Made by a program: the position numbers and the translations under genes. Below the pieces are notes generated by a model that was not told where the DNA came from, did no database searches, and was given only the letters and a program-made list of their open reading frames with translations. From Mesorhizobium sp. (lineage in GTDB: Bacteria > Pseudomonadota > Alphaproteobacteria > Rhizobiales > Rhizobiaceae), in NCBI RefSeq assembly GCF_024710845.1, contig NZ_JANJTZ010000002.1:1-64000 (forward strand): a stretch of 64,000 nt of DNA, read 5' to 3'. Positions 10,479-18,627 of the stretch are shown here, piece after piece; the first letter of the stretch is position 1, and each line of letters opens with the position of its first letter.

Positions 10479-11552
10479 TCAACCGGCGTGGCGCAGGCTG
10501 ACGCCGCTCGCCTGGTCGAAAATCGTCAGCTTGTCGGGGTTCCAGCCGAAGCGCACGTCGTCCTCGATGGCGAGGTGGGTTCGCGCCGAAACCGTGGCGC
10601 GTAGCATGTTGTCGCCGACGCGCAGCGTGACGATCTTCTCGACGCCGTGATTTTCGACGTCGTGGACCTTGGCGCCGACGGGCGCGCCGGCTTCGACCTG
10701 GACGTCCTCGGGGCGGATGCCGAAGGTCAGCGGACGGTCGGCGACGGCGGAGGCCGCCGCTCCGGCAGGCAACTCGAAGCCTGGTGCCACGATGACGCGA
10801 CCCGAGGCGATGCGGCCGTTGACAAGGTTCATCGGCGGCGAGCCGACGGAGCGAGCGACGAAGGTGTTCTTCGGGTTCGAATAGACCTCGTGCGGCGTGC
10901 CGACCTGGACGAGGCTGCCATTGTTGAGCACGCCGATCTTGTCGCCCATCGACATCGCTTCGATCTGATCGTGGGTGACGAACAGGAAGGTCTGGCCGAG
11001 GTTCATCTGGATGTTCTTGAGCTCGGTGCGCAGCGCCTCGCGCAGCTTGGCGTCCAGCGCCGACAGCGGCTCGTCCATCAGGAACACGCGCGGCTTCCTG
11101 ACGATGGCGCGGCCGATCGAGACGCGCTGCATCTCGCCGCCGGACAGCCGGTCCGTCTTGCGCTCCATCAGATGCTCGATGCGCAGCGTCTTCGCCGCCT
11201 TGGCGACGCGCTCGGCGATCTCAGCGTCCGCCACACGGCGCAGTTTCGACTTCAGCGGGAACTCGAGGTTCTGCTTCACCGTATAGCGCGGGTAGAGTGA
11301 ATACTGCTGCAGCACCAGCGCCACGTCGCGCTCCGCCGCGCCCCAGTCGGCGACGTCGGTGCCGTCGATGAAAACACGGCCTTCCGTCGGCTTTTCGAGG
11401 CCGGCGATGATGCGCAGCGTCGTCGTCTTGCCCGCGCCCGTCTCGCCCAGCAGCACGAAAAACTCGCCGTCGGCGATCTCGAGGTTGAGGTTCTTCAGCG
11501 CGGTGTGGGCGCCGAAGGACTTGGTGATGTTCTCGAGGCGGATATGGGACAT
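10479..11552 (-). CDS. Carbohydrate ABC transporter ATP-binding protein (MalK/UgpC type), copy 1
   Basis: CUT1-family nucleotide-binding subunit of 357 residues. Walker A GETGAGKTTTLRIIAG, signature LSGGEMQRVSIGRAIVRKP, Walker B FLMDEPLSALD and switch histidine FVTHDQIEAM are all present. A C-terminal TOBE/OB-like domain of about 120 residues follows (VGSPPMNLVNG onward). It is the last gene of a six-gene minus-strand operon and starts 1 base after the stop of a second ATPase gene. Two ATPases for one permease pair suggest a heterodimeric motor. Substrate is unknown. Confidence 0.92.
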   Translation of the reverse strand: MSHIRLENITKSFGAHTALKNLNLEIADGEFFVLLGETGAGKTTTLRIIAGLEKPTEGRVFIDGTDVADWGAAERDVALVLQQYSLYPRYTVKQNLEFPLKSKLRRVADAEIAERVAKAAKTLRIEHLMERKTDRLSGGEMQRVSIGRAIVRKPRVFLMDEPLSALDAKLREALRTELKNIQMNLGQTFLFVTHDQIEAMSMGDKIGVLNNGSLVQVGTPHEVYSNPKNTFVARSVGSPPMNLVNGRIASGRVIVAPGFELPAGAAASAVADRPLTFGIRPEDVQVEAGAPVGAKVHDVENHGVEKIVTLRVGDNMLRATVSARTHLAIEDDVRFGWNPDKLTIFDQASGVSLRHAG

Positions 11553-11553
11553 T

Positions 11554-12663
11554 TTACAACCTCACTCCCAGGCTGCGGCCGCTGTCCGCGTCGAAGAAAT
11601 GCGCCTGGGCCGGATCGATCCGGACATGCACCGTTTCGCCCGGTTTCGGCACGAAGCCGGCGCGGGTGCGGGCGCGCAGCATCTGCGAGCCGACTTTCAG
11701 ATCGACGATGTCGTAGGCGCCGAGCGGTTCGATGATATGCGCCTCGACCGGCAGGTAGCCGTCCTTCGCCTGGCGCTCGACCAGCACGCCCTCGGGACGG
11801 ATGCCGAGCTTGAGCGCGCCGGGCTTGCCCGCGGCGCCGTTGAGCTTGGCCGCCAGTTCCGCCGGAAAGGCGAAGCCCTGCGCCTGGCCCTCGACTGCGA
11901 CCGCGGCGCCGCCGTTCGCGACCGTTACCGTCGCCGGCGAGACGTTCATCACCGGGCTGCCGACGAACTGGGCGACGAACAGGTTCGCCGGGTGCGCGTA
12001 GACCTCCTCCGGCGCGCCGATCTGCTGCAGCACCCCTTCGTGCATGATGACGATGCGGTCGGCGAGGCTCATCGCCTCGACCTGATCGTGGGTGACGTAG
12101 ATCGTGGTCGAGCCCTGCTGCAGGTGCAGCCGCTTGATCTCGGCCCTCATCTCCTCGCGCAGCTTGGCGTCGAGCGCGCCGATCGGCTCGTCCATCAGCA
12201 TCGCCTTGGGCTTGCGCACCATCGCCCGCCCGATCGCCACGCGCTGCATGTCGCCGCCCGACAGCGCCGAGGGCTTGCGGCTGAGCAGGTCGGTGATGCG
12301 CAGCACGCCCGCGATCTCGCGCACCGAGCGGTCGATGCCGGCCTTGTCCATGCCGGTGGCCCTGAGCGGGAAAGCGATGTTCTCGTAGACGTTCATGTGC
12401 GGGTAGAGCGAGAACGATTGGAACACCATGGCGATGTCGCGGTCCGACGCCTTCATGTGCTGCACCGGCTTGCCGTCGATGAGGATGTCGCCCTCGTCGA
12501 TCGTCTCCAGGCCGGCGATGGCGCGCAGCGTCGTCGTCTTGCCGCAGCCCGACTGGCCGAGCAGCACGATGAATTCGTTGTCGGCGATAGCAAGATTCAT
12601 GTCGCGGACGACCTGAACGTCGCCGAACCATTTCTGCACGCCGCGAAGCTCGATCTGGGTCAT
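11554..12663 (-). CDS. Carbohydrate ABC transporter ATP-binding protein (MalK/UgpC type), copy 2
   Basis: A 369-residue CUT1 ATPase starting MTQIELRGVQKWFG. Walker A GQSGCGKTTTLRAIAG, signature LSGGDMQRVAIGRAMVRKP, Walker B MLMDEPIGALD and YVTHDQVEAM are intact, followed by a TOBE region. The ATG overlaps the stop of the upstream small membrane-protein gene (ATGA), which rules out longer frames that begin inside that gene. It is clearly diverged from copy 1 rather than a recent duplicate. It works with the two permeases at 12875-14741. Confidence 0.92.
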   Translation of the reverse strand: MTQIELRGVQKWFGDVQVVRDMNLAIADNEFIVLLGQSGCGKTTTLRAIAGLETIDEGDILIDGKPVQHMKASDRDIAMVFQSFSLYPHMNVYENIAFPLRATGMDKAGIDRSVREIAGVLRITDLLSRKPSALSGGDMQRVAIGRAMVRKPKAMLMDEPIGALDAKLREEMRAEIKRLHLQQGSTTIYVTHDQVEAMSLADRIVIMHEGVLQQIGAPEEVYAHPANLFVAQFVGSPVMNVSPATVTVANGGAAVAVEGQAQGFAFPAELAAKLNGAAGKPGALKLGIRPEGVLVERQAKDGYLPVEAHIIEPLGAYDIVDLKVGSQMLRARTRAGFVPKPGETVHVRIDPAQAHFFDADSGRSLGVRL

Positions 12664-12878
12664 GATTTGCCGTCGTGATGGTCCGAGACGTCGAACACGC
12701 CGTCCTGGGCGTCGTCCGGTTTCCCGAACCAGCCGGTGAACATGAAGGTGAGCAGGCCGACGATGATCACCGTCACACCGTAGCGATGCAGGAACTCCAC
12801 CCACGGCTGGCAGAGGAAGATGATGCCGAGCACCATCACGACTTCGGCGATGCGCTGGAGCTGGGAAGACCGGATCAT
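12660..12878 (-). CDS. Small two-helix membrane protein of the ABC operon, unknown function
   Basis: A 72-residue protein, MIRSSQLQRIAEVVMVLG onward. It has two hydrophobic stretches (about residues 11-26 and 34-50) and a charged tail rich in Asp, His and Lys. Its ATG overlaps the stop of the upstream permease gene and its stop overlaps the ATG of the ATPase gene, so it is translated as part of the transporter operon. It does not look like GlpU/DUF2160 of the rhizobial glycerol system. A role as an accessory subunit is inferred from position only. Confidence 0.7.
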   Translation of the reverse strand: MIRSSQLQRIAEVVMVLGIIFLCQPWVEFLHRYGVTVIIVGLLTFMFTGWFGKPDDAQDGVFDVSDHHDGKS

Positions 12879-13834
12879 TTGCGGATCGCCCCGAAGCTCA
12901 TGCCGCGCAGAAGGTGGTTGCGCAGGAGGAAGGTGAAGATCGCCACCGGCAGCAGGAACAGGAACGTGCCCGACGCGATCACCGTCCAGTCCGGCAGGCC
13001 GGAGCCCACCTGGCTTGGAATGAAGGGGGGCGCGGTCTGCGCCCGCCGGTTGGTCATGATCAGCGCAAACGCATACTCGTTCCACGCGGTGATGAAGCAG
13101 AACACCGCGGTGGCCGCGATGCCCGTCGCCGCCTCCGGAATGACGATCTTGAAGAACGCCTCCATGCGCGTGTAACCGTCGACGAGCGCCGCCTCCTCGT
13201 ATTCCTTCGGGATCTCGTCGATGAAGCCCTTCATCAGCCACACCGAGAACGACAGGTTGAAGGCGGTGTAGAGGATGATCAGGCCCCAATGCGTGTCGTT
13301 GAGGCCGACGGCGCGGTACATCAGGAACATCGGGATCGCCACCACCACTGGCGGCAGCATGCGCGTCGACAGGATGAAGAACAGGAGGTCCGCCTCGCCC
13401 TTCACCTTGAAGCGGGAGAAGCCATACGCCGTGAATGTTCCCATGCCGACCGCCAGCACCGTCGAGGTGATGGCGACGATCAGCGAGTTCAGGAAGCGGC
13501 TGGGATAGCCGGACCACTGCACTTCGCCCCGGCCCGAGCGCACCACCTTCTCGCCACCATCGAAGACCAGCCGTTCCCACCAGGGCGCCGCCTCGTATTC
13601 CTCGGCCGTCGGCGGCGCGCGCAGCTGCGAGCGCTTGGTGAACAGCTTGACGAAGGGCGAGATCTCCGGCGTGAACATCACCGTCGGCGGGATCGTCGTG
13701 GCCAGGTTGCGCGGCTTGAAGGCGGTCGAGGCGATCCAGTAGATCGGCGCCAGGAAAATCATCGTCACCACCAGCACGGCCACGATCGCCAGCCGGTTCA
13801 GCCCCTTCTCGGCGGAAGTCTGCACCTGAGCCAT
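12875..13834 (-). CDS. Carbohydrate ABC transporter permease (MalG type)
   Basis: A 319-residue CUT1 inner-membrane permease with about six transmembrane helices. The cytoplasmic EAA loop reads EYEEAALVDGYTRMEAFFKIVIP and docks on the ATPases. An unusually long periplasmic segment (about residues 45-110, including a Glu/Pro/Trp-rich stretch) follows the first helix. It starts 1 base after the stop of the partner permease, and its stop overlaps the start of the 72-residue protein. It pairs with the MalF-type permease just upstream. Confidence 0.92.
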   Translation of the reverse strand: MAQVQTSAEKGLNRLAIVAVLVVTMIFLAPIYWIASTAFKPRNLATTIPPTVMFTPEISPFVKLFTKRSQLRAPPTAEEYEAAPWWERLVFDGGEKVVRSGRGEVQWSGYPSRFLNSLIVAITSTVLAVGMGTFTAYGFSRFKVKGEADLLFFILSTRMLPPVVVAIPMFLMYRAVGLNDTHWGLIILYTAFNLSFSVWLMKGFIDEIPKEYEEAALVDGYTRMEAFFKIVIPEAATGIAATAVFCFITAWNEYAFALIMTNRRAQTAPPFIPSQVGSGLPDWTVIASGTFLFLLPVAIFTFLLRNHLLRGMSFGAIRK

Positions 13835-13835
13835 C

Positions 13836-14741
13836 TCAGCGCTCCTTCACCTTGTTGAGGTATTTGACGTAGATGTTGGTGATCGCCAGCACCATGATCA
13901 GCATGATGTAGGCGAGCGCGCAGGACCGCCCCGTCTCCCAGGTCTGGAACGCCATCTTGTAGAGCCGGATGGAGATCACCTCGGTCGTCGGCTGGCTGGT
14001 CAGGATGTAGGCGAGGTCGAACGTCTTGAACGCTTCCATGGTGCGAAAGATGATCGCGATCATCAGGATCGGCGCCACCAGAGGCAGTGTGATGCGGAAG
14101 AACGTGTAGAGCGAGCCGGCACGGTCGATCGCGGCGGCTTCGTAGAGATGTTTAGGCACAGCCGACAGGCCGGCCAGCGACAGGAGCATCACGAAGGGCG
14201 ACCACATCCAGATGTCGGTCAGCGCCACCGCATAGAGCGCCATGTCCGGATTGGACAGCCACTCAAAATTGCCCAGGCCCAGCGCATAGTTGATGATGCC
14301 AAAGGACGGGTCGTAGAGCAGCTTCCAGAACAGGCCGACGACGGCCATGGACAGCATCATCGGCAAGAGCAGCAACGTCGTGATCAGGCCCTTCAGCGGG
14401 ATGTCGCGGTTGAGCAGCAGCGCCGTACCGAAGCCGACGATCACCTGCCCGACCACCGAGACGATCACGTATTTCGCCGTGATCGAGAAATTGTTCCAGA
14501 TGAAGGGATCGTTGAGCAGGTCGCGATAGTTCTGCAAGCCGACGAAGTTCGCGGCGGCGCTGCCCGAGGCGCGGAAATCGGTGAACGAGTATCCGAGCGA
14601 ATAGAGCAGCGGGAAGATATTGAAGACGATCAGGAAGACGATCGTCGGAATGATGAAGAGGTTGCGGATCGTCATGTCGCTCAGGCCGCGGGATGCGGCG
14701 CGCGATTTGGGGTCCAGCGTGGTCAGTACTGCCGTGGCCAC
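13836..14741 (-). CDS. Carbohydrate ABC transporter permease (MalF type)
   Basis: A roughly 301-residue CUT1 permease with six helices. The EAA loop is HLYEAAAIDRAGSLYTFFRITLP. I prefer the GTG start at 14741 because GAGGAGG lies 5 bases upstream; the ATG at 14762 adds seven residues but has no ribosome site. A perfect 11-base hairpin separates this gene from the upstream binding-protein gene, which probably lowers permease expression relative to the binding protein. Confidence 0.9.
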   Translation of the reverse strand: MATAVLTTLDPKSRAASRGLSDMTIRNLFIIPTIVFLIVFNIFPLLYSLGYSFTDFRASGSAAANFVGLQNYRDLLNDPFIWNNFSITAKYVIVSVVGQVIVGFGTALLLNRDIPLKGLITTLLLLPMMLSMAVVGLFWKLLYDPSFGIINYALGLGNFEWLSNPDMALYAVALTDIWMWSPFVMLLSLAGLSAVPKHLYEAAAIDRAGSLYTFFRITLPLVAPILMIAIIFRTMEAFKTFDLAYILTSQPTTEVISIRLYKMAFQTWETGRSCALAYIMLIMVLAITNIYVKYLNKVKER

Positions 14742-14774
14742 GGCCACCTCCTCGATGAGCATTACAGACGAAAA

Positions 14775-14801
14775 CGGAGGGGGCGGGTCGCGCCCCCTCC
14801 G
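14775..14801 (-). terminator. Intra-operon hairpin after the binding-protein gene
   Basis: Perfect inverted repeat CGGAGGGGGCG / CGCCCCCTCCG (14775-14785 with 14791-14801) and a 5-base loop, followed on the minus strand by TTTTCGTC. It sits between the stop of the binding-protein gene (14814) and the permease gene. Such hairpins often act as partial terminators or 3' stabilisers that keep binding protein in excess over the membrane subunits. Function is inferred from position and shape. Confidence 0.65.
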
Positions 14802-14813
14802 GCGAAGTCGTGA

Positions 14814-16127
14814 TTACTTGACCCGGTTGTACTTCTTGAACGTGGCGTTCCAGTCGGCCGCAAGCGCGTCGAGGGCTTCCTTGGCGGTGCCCTGGCCGGC
14901 CGTGATATACGGATAGATGCGCTGGTTCATCTGGATCAGCAGTTCCGCATATTCCGGCGTCGCCCAGAAGTCCTTCACCTTGAACATGGTCTCGTAGAAG
15001 GCCTTGTTGTAGGGCGTGGCGTTCTGGAATTCAGGCGATTCAAGCACCTTGGCGCTGGCCGTGTAGCCGCCGAGTTCGGCCCAGCGCTTCTGGGTCGAGT
15101 CCTTGATGAACCATTCCAGGAACTTCATCGACTCTTCCTTGTTCTCCGAATAGGAGACCACGGAAATGCCCTGTCCGCCGAGCGCGGCGAACTGATGTCC
15201 GTCCGGTCCTGCCGGGTTGGCGAAGAAGCCGGTGCCCTTGGCGTTCGGGTTCGACGACTCGTTCACCAAAGCCGGGAAGAAGGCGAAATAGTTCATGCTC
15301 ATCGCCGCCAGGTTCTCGGTGATCGCCTGGTTGTTCTCGACGAAGAAGGTCTTGGCCCAACCCGGAGGGGTGAAGCCGTAGAGCTCGCGGTAGGCCTCGA
15401 GCGCCTTGACGTTCTGTTCAGAGTTGATGATGCCGTCGACCTTGTAGGTCGAATAGTCGCCGAGTTCGCCGCCGAACGAGAAGATGGCGTTTTCGACGCC
15501 CATCACGAGGCCATCATAGGAGTTGTCGGTGTAGATGGCGACGCCGTAGCGCTTCTGGTCGGGCCGGTGGAAGAACTCGGCGATGTCGCGCAGTTCCTTC
15601 CAGGTCTTCGGCGGCGCGAGATCGTAGCCATACTTGGCCTTGAACGCCTCCATCTCCTTCGGATCTTCGAACCAGTCCTTGCGGTAGGACCAGCCCACCG
15701 CGTCGCCCTCGGCCGGAATCGACCAGTATTTGCCGGAGGCCGACGGATACTCGGCGTAGTATTTCACGGTGGCCGGAGCCATCACTTCGTTGAGCTTGTT
15801 CTTGTTGAAGAAGTCGGTCAGGTCGACATAGTGGCCGGCCTCGGATGCGGCGCCGATCCACTGGGAATCGCCGACGACCATGTCGTAGGCCGAGCCCTTG
15901 GCGTTGAACTCGGTGAAGGCCTTGGTCTGGAAGTCCGACCACGGCGTCGTCTCGACCGTGACCTTGACGCCCGTTTCCTTCTCGTATTCGTTGACGAGTT
16001 CCTGCAGGTAGTTCGCCGGATCCCATTCCGCCCAGAAGATCGTCAATTCCTGCGCATGCAGCGACGAGACGCTGCCCGCCAGTGCCAGACCCAATCCGGC
16101 CAGAAGGCCGGTCACTTTCCTGTGCAT
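14814..16127 (-). CDS. ABC transporter carbohydrate-binding protein
   Basis: Periplasmic solute-binding protein of the CUT1 (family 1) type, 437 residues. An N-terminal signal peptide (GLLAGLGLALAGSVSSLHA, cleavage after about residue 23) precedes a mature part beginning QELTIFWAEWDPANYL. Aromatic residues suited to sugar stacking are frequent. The start at 16127 is favoured by GGGAGGA six bases upstream; the ATG at 16133 is too close to it. It is the first gene of the operon. The size differs from GlpV of the glycerol transporter, so the substrate is left open. Confidence 0.9.
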   Translation of the reverse strand: MHRKVTGLLAGLGLALAGSVSSLHAQELTIFWAEWDPANYLQELVNEYEKETGVKVTVETTPWSDFQTKAFTEFNAKGSAYDMVVGDSQWIGAASEAGHYVDLTDFFNKNKLNEVMAPATVKYYAEYPSASGKYWSIPAEGDAVGWSYRKDWFEDPKEMEAFKAKYGYDLAPPKTWKELRDIAEFFHRPDQKRYGVAIYTDNSYDGLVMGVENAIFSFGGELGDYSTYKVDGIINSEQNVKALEAYRELYGFTPPGWAKTFFVENNQAITENLAAMSMNYFAFFPALVNESSNPNAKGTGFFANPAGPDGHQFAALGGQGISVVSYSENKEESMKFLEWFIKDSTQKRWAELGGYTASAKVLESPEFQNATPYNKAFYETMFKVKDFWATPEYAELLIQMNQRIYPYITAGQGTAKEALDALAADWNATFKKYNRVK

Positions 16128-16313
16128 GTCCATTCCTCCCTAACGTGCCTCGATTGGCTCCGTGCCTACGGCGTGCCCGTTTGCCGGCTCCTCTGTCGGC
16201 GGCATCTCGGCCGCCGCATCCCGCCTGGTCTCCTCCCGAGGCGAGCAGATGTGAAATGACCGGTCAGCCTCCCCCTCGAAGGGGTGCCGCCTGGACCGAG
16301 CATCATTCTAAAC

Positions 16314-16324
16314 TGGTATTACCA
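16314..16324. promoter_or_regulatory. TGGT-N3-ACCA operator-like box 1 (GntR/FadR type)
   Basis: TGGTATTACCA is a perfect inverted repeat with a 3-base centre, in the context CTGGTATTACCAAT. This matches the TGGT-N3-ACCA half-site arrangement of FadR-subfamily GntR regulators such as PdhR. It lies about 190 bases upstream of the binding-protein start. No regulator gene is adjacent. Confidence 0.5.
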
Positions 16325-16472
16325 ATGCCTCCGCATGGTCAAGCGCTTTCTTTGGCCCTGCTTCATACCCGTTTTCCCTGGAATTCGATACTTCATGTTT
16401 CGCGCAATGCGGCGCTTGCAATCGATTACATCGCTCAGTGCCGCTGCTCGCAGACCCAGCTGGCTCATAGTC

Positions 16473-16483
16473 TGGTCCTACCA
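16473..16483. promoter_or_regulatory. TGGT-N3-ACCA operator-like box 2 (GntR/FadR type)
   Basis: CTGGTCCTACCAG (16472-16484) is a second inverted repeat with the same half-sites as box 1, 159 bases away. Two copies of an 11-base symmetric pattern in one intergenic region support a shared regulator, possibly with looping. Assignment to a GntR-family protein is inference. Confidence 0.45.
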
Positions 16484-16770
16484 GAGACGCGGTATTCGGT
16501 GCAGTTTCGACTTCATGGCCATCGCCCCCTTCCGGCCTTGCGTCACCTGCATTTCCATCAGAATGAGACGATCATGTCAATATGATACGCTCGTCTCACA
16601 AGACTGCAGCGCCGTTTTCGATCTGATGGCGGCGCATCCGCGGCGCCGCGGGGGCTTTTCGCAATCCCACCCTATTGTTTCCGCAATCGCGTCGATGAAT
16701 GCTCTACTGTCACCGTGCTGTAATCCCGCTGGAGTGGGATCGGCGTGACATCTGGCGGGTGGAGATCGAC

Positions 16771-18549
16771 ATGCGAATTGCGTTTGCGGCGCGATGGTTT
16801 GTCCTCGGGTCAAAGGCGGCGATGTGCGCGGCCGCCCTGGCCTTGTGCCCCGTCCCAGCCCTGGCCCTTGATATGATGCTCGATGTTCGCGTCGCCGAGG
16901 CGACGGCAAGCGGGAATATCCCCGGCGCCATCGCGATCGTCGACGCGTCGCTGGCCGGCGAGACCGATCCGGCGATCGTCGAGGACCTGCTGCGCCGCCG
17001 GGCCGTCGTCTATGCCGACGCCGGCCGCGCGAAGGAAGCCGGCGAGGCCTGGGCGCGGCTGGCTACCGAAACGGCCAAGCGTGTCGAGGACATGGCGCCC
17101 GAGCTGATCCCGATCTGGGAAAAGGCCGGCGCCGAATTCGAGAAGGCGGGCGAGACCGGGCTTGCCGTCGATGCCTATGCGAAGGCGCTGGCGATCGTCG
17201 CATCCGCCGGTCTCGACCCGGCCGCCGCCGAGGATACCCACTCCCGGCTCGACAGTCTCGCCGAGCAAGCTCCCGACGGACCGATCGCCGACCAGGCGAT
17301 CGATGCGCTAGAAGCTTTCGCGAACTATCGCCAGGATTTCGCCGACAGGGCGGCCGGCGGTCTGCGCGACACCACCGATCCCGACAAAGGCTACAAGGAA
17401 GTCGAGATCTACTATGCGACGGACCGTGCGCGGTCAGGCAGCGACCTGCCGAGCGAGTTCTACGGCGGCCAGCGCGGCAGCCAACTGGAACTCGGCACCG
17501 CCGTCGTCTCGATCCCATTGTCCCACCGTCCCGGCGCAATCGAGGCGCCGTCGATCTGGAGCTTCGAGTTCCGCGAGGATCCGCAGCGCCATGTCGTGCT
17601 GGCGAAGGTCACGCCGTCAGCGAACGAAAAGGTCTTCGCGCAGATGCGCGATCAGATGGCCAAGAGCCCCGGCAAGGAAGCCTTCGTCTTCGTCCACGGC
17701 TTCAACGTGCCCTTCAACGAAGCGGCGATGCGCACGGCGCAGATGGCCTACGACATGAACTTCGAGGGCCTGCCGATTCTCTATTCGTGGCCTTCGCGCG
17801 GCTCGGTACTGAGCTACATCACCGACACGGCGGTGGTGAACCTCTCCGGCCGTCGCCTTACGCTGTTCCTCGAGGACATCGTGGCGAAATCGGGCGCGAC
17901 GCGCATCCATCTGATCGCGCATTCGATGGGCAACCGGGCACTCACCGACGCGCTCGAACTCTACGCCTTGCGCAACCAGGGCAAGCCGGCGGCCTTCGAT
18001 CAGGTCCTGTTCACTGCGCCCGACCTCGATGCCGGCCTGTTCGGCGAGATGGTCAAGACCATCCGTCCGACAGCGCAGCGCATCACGCTCTATGCGTCCA
18101 ACCGCGACTGGGCGCTCGCCGTCTCGCGCCAGTTGCACGGCGACTCGCCACGCGCCGGGCAGGGCGGCAACGACATCATGCGCCTGGCGGACGTCGATTC
18201 CATCGACATGACCACCATCGGCGAAGACATGCTGGCGCACAGCTACTACGCCAACAATCCGTCGGCCCTGACCGACATCCTGTCTTTATTCTGGCGCGAT
18301 GCACCGCCTGAGCAGCGCTGCGGCATGACGAAATCGACGAGCGACAAGGGCTCCTACTGGGCCTATTCGCCGGAGCCATGCGACAGCGCGGCACTCCTCT
18401 CGACGCTGTCGATCCTCAGGCGCGGCAGCGTCAAGAACGCATCGGAAGCGCGCTCCTTCCTCAACAGCTACATTCTCTCGCCGACGATCGATGCCGGCGA
18501 GCGCTCGAGACTCGAACAGGCGCTGGGAAGGTTGTTCGGGAAGTCGTAG
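16771..18549 (+). CDS. Secreted alpha/beta hydrolase (DUF900 family)
   Basis: A 592-residue protein with a signal peptide (ALALCPVPALA, cleavage near residue 33). A helical, Ala/Glu-rich region of about 150 residues with repeat-like spacing follows (possibly TPR-type), then a DUF900 alpha/beta hydrolase domain. Seen are EIYYATDRARSG at the domain start, FVFVHGFNVPFNEA (oxyanion region), LYSWPSRG and the nucleophile elbow LIAHSMGNRAL. Asp and His of the triad are likely in APDLDAG and further on. The ATG at 16771 has GGAG seven bases upstream. Substrate is unknown; an envelope location is inferred from the signal peptide. Confidence 0.82.
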   Translation: MRIAFAARWFVLGSKAAMCAAALALCPVPALALDMMLDVRVAEATASGNIPGAIAIVDASLAGETDPAIVEDLLRRRAVVYADAGRAKEAGEAWARLATETAKRVEDMAPELIPIWEKAGAEFEKAGETGLAVDAYAKALAIVASAGLDPAAAEDTHSRLDSLAEQAPDGPIADQAIDALEAFANYRQDFADRAAGGLRDTTDPDKGYKEVEIYYATDRARSGSDLPSEFYGGQRGSQLELGTAVVSIPLSHRPGAIEAPSIWSFEFREDPQRHVVLAKVTPSANEKVFAQMRDQMAKSPGKEAFVFVHGFNVPFNEAAMRTAQMAYDMNFEGLPILYSWPSRGSVLSYITDTAVVNLSGRRLTLFLEDIVAKSGATRIHLIAHSMGNRALTDALELYALRNQGKPAAFDQVLFTAPDLDAGLFGEMVKTIRPTAQRITLYASNRDWALAVSRQLHGDSPRAGQGGNDIMRLADVDSIDMTTIGEDMLAHSYYANNPSALTDILSLFWRDAPPEQRCGMTKSTSDKGSYWAYSPEPCDSAALLSTLSILRRGSVKNASEARSFLNSYILSPTIDAGERSRLEQALGRLFGKS

Positions 18550-18627
18550 ACGCAAAACCGATGGAAGGCCGAAGGATTTGGCCCGAATTCCCTCCGGCAG
18601 AACGATTCAATCCAGCCTCATCTTGGT

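Larger units (their letters stand above)
16134..16770. promoter_or_regulatory. 637-base non-coding region with several palindromes
   Basis: This long intergenic region between the minus-strand ABC operon and the plus-strand hydrolase gene has no convincing gene. It is less GC-rich than its surroundings and contains four symmetric elements: TGACCGGTCA (16257-16266), TGGTATTACCA (16314-16324), AAGCGCTT (16341-16348) and TGGTCCTACCA (16473-16483). Bases 16560-16770 show no further motif apart from the ribosome site of the hydrolase gene. It most likely holds the operon promoter and its operators. Confidence 0.55.

Noticed and set aside
10479-16127. Identification of the ABC operon as the rhizobial glycerol transporter GlpSTPQUV
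   Set aside because: Two ATPases and a small membrane protein fit, but the binding protein is 437 residues (GlpV is much longer, as I recall), the small protein differs from DUF2160, and no glpD or glpR is present.
16257-16348. TGACCGGTCA and AAGCGCTT palindromes as operators
   Set aside because: Both are short and single, and such 8-10-base palindromes are expected by chance; kept only as part of the regulatory-region note.
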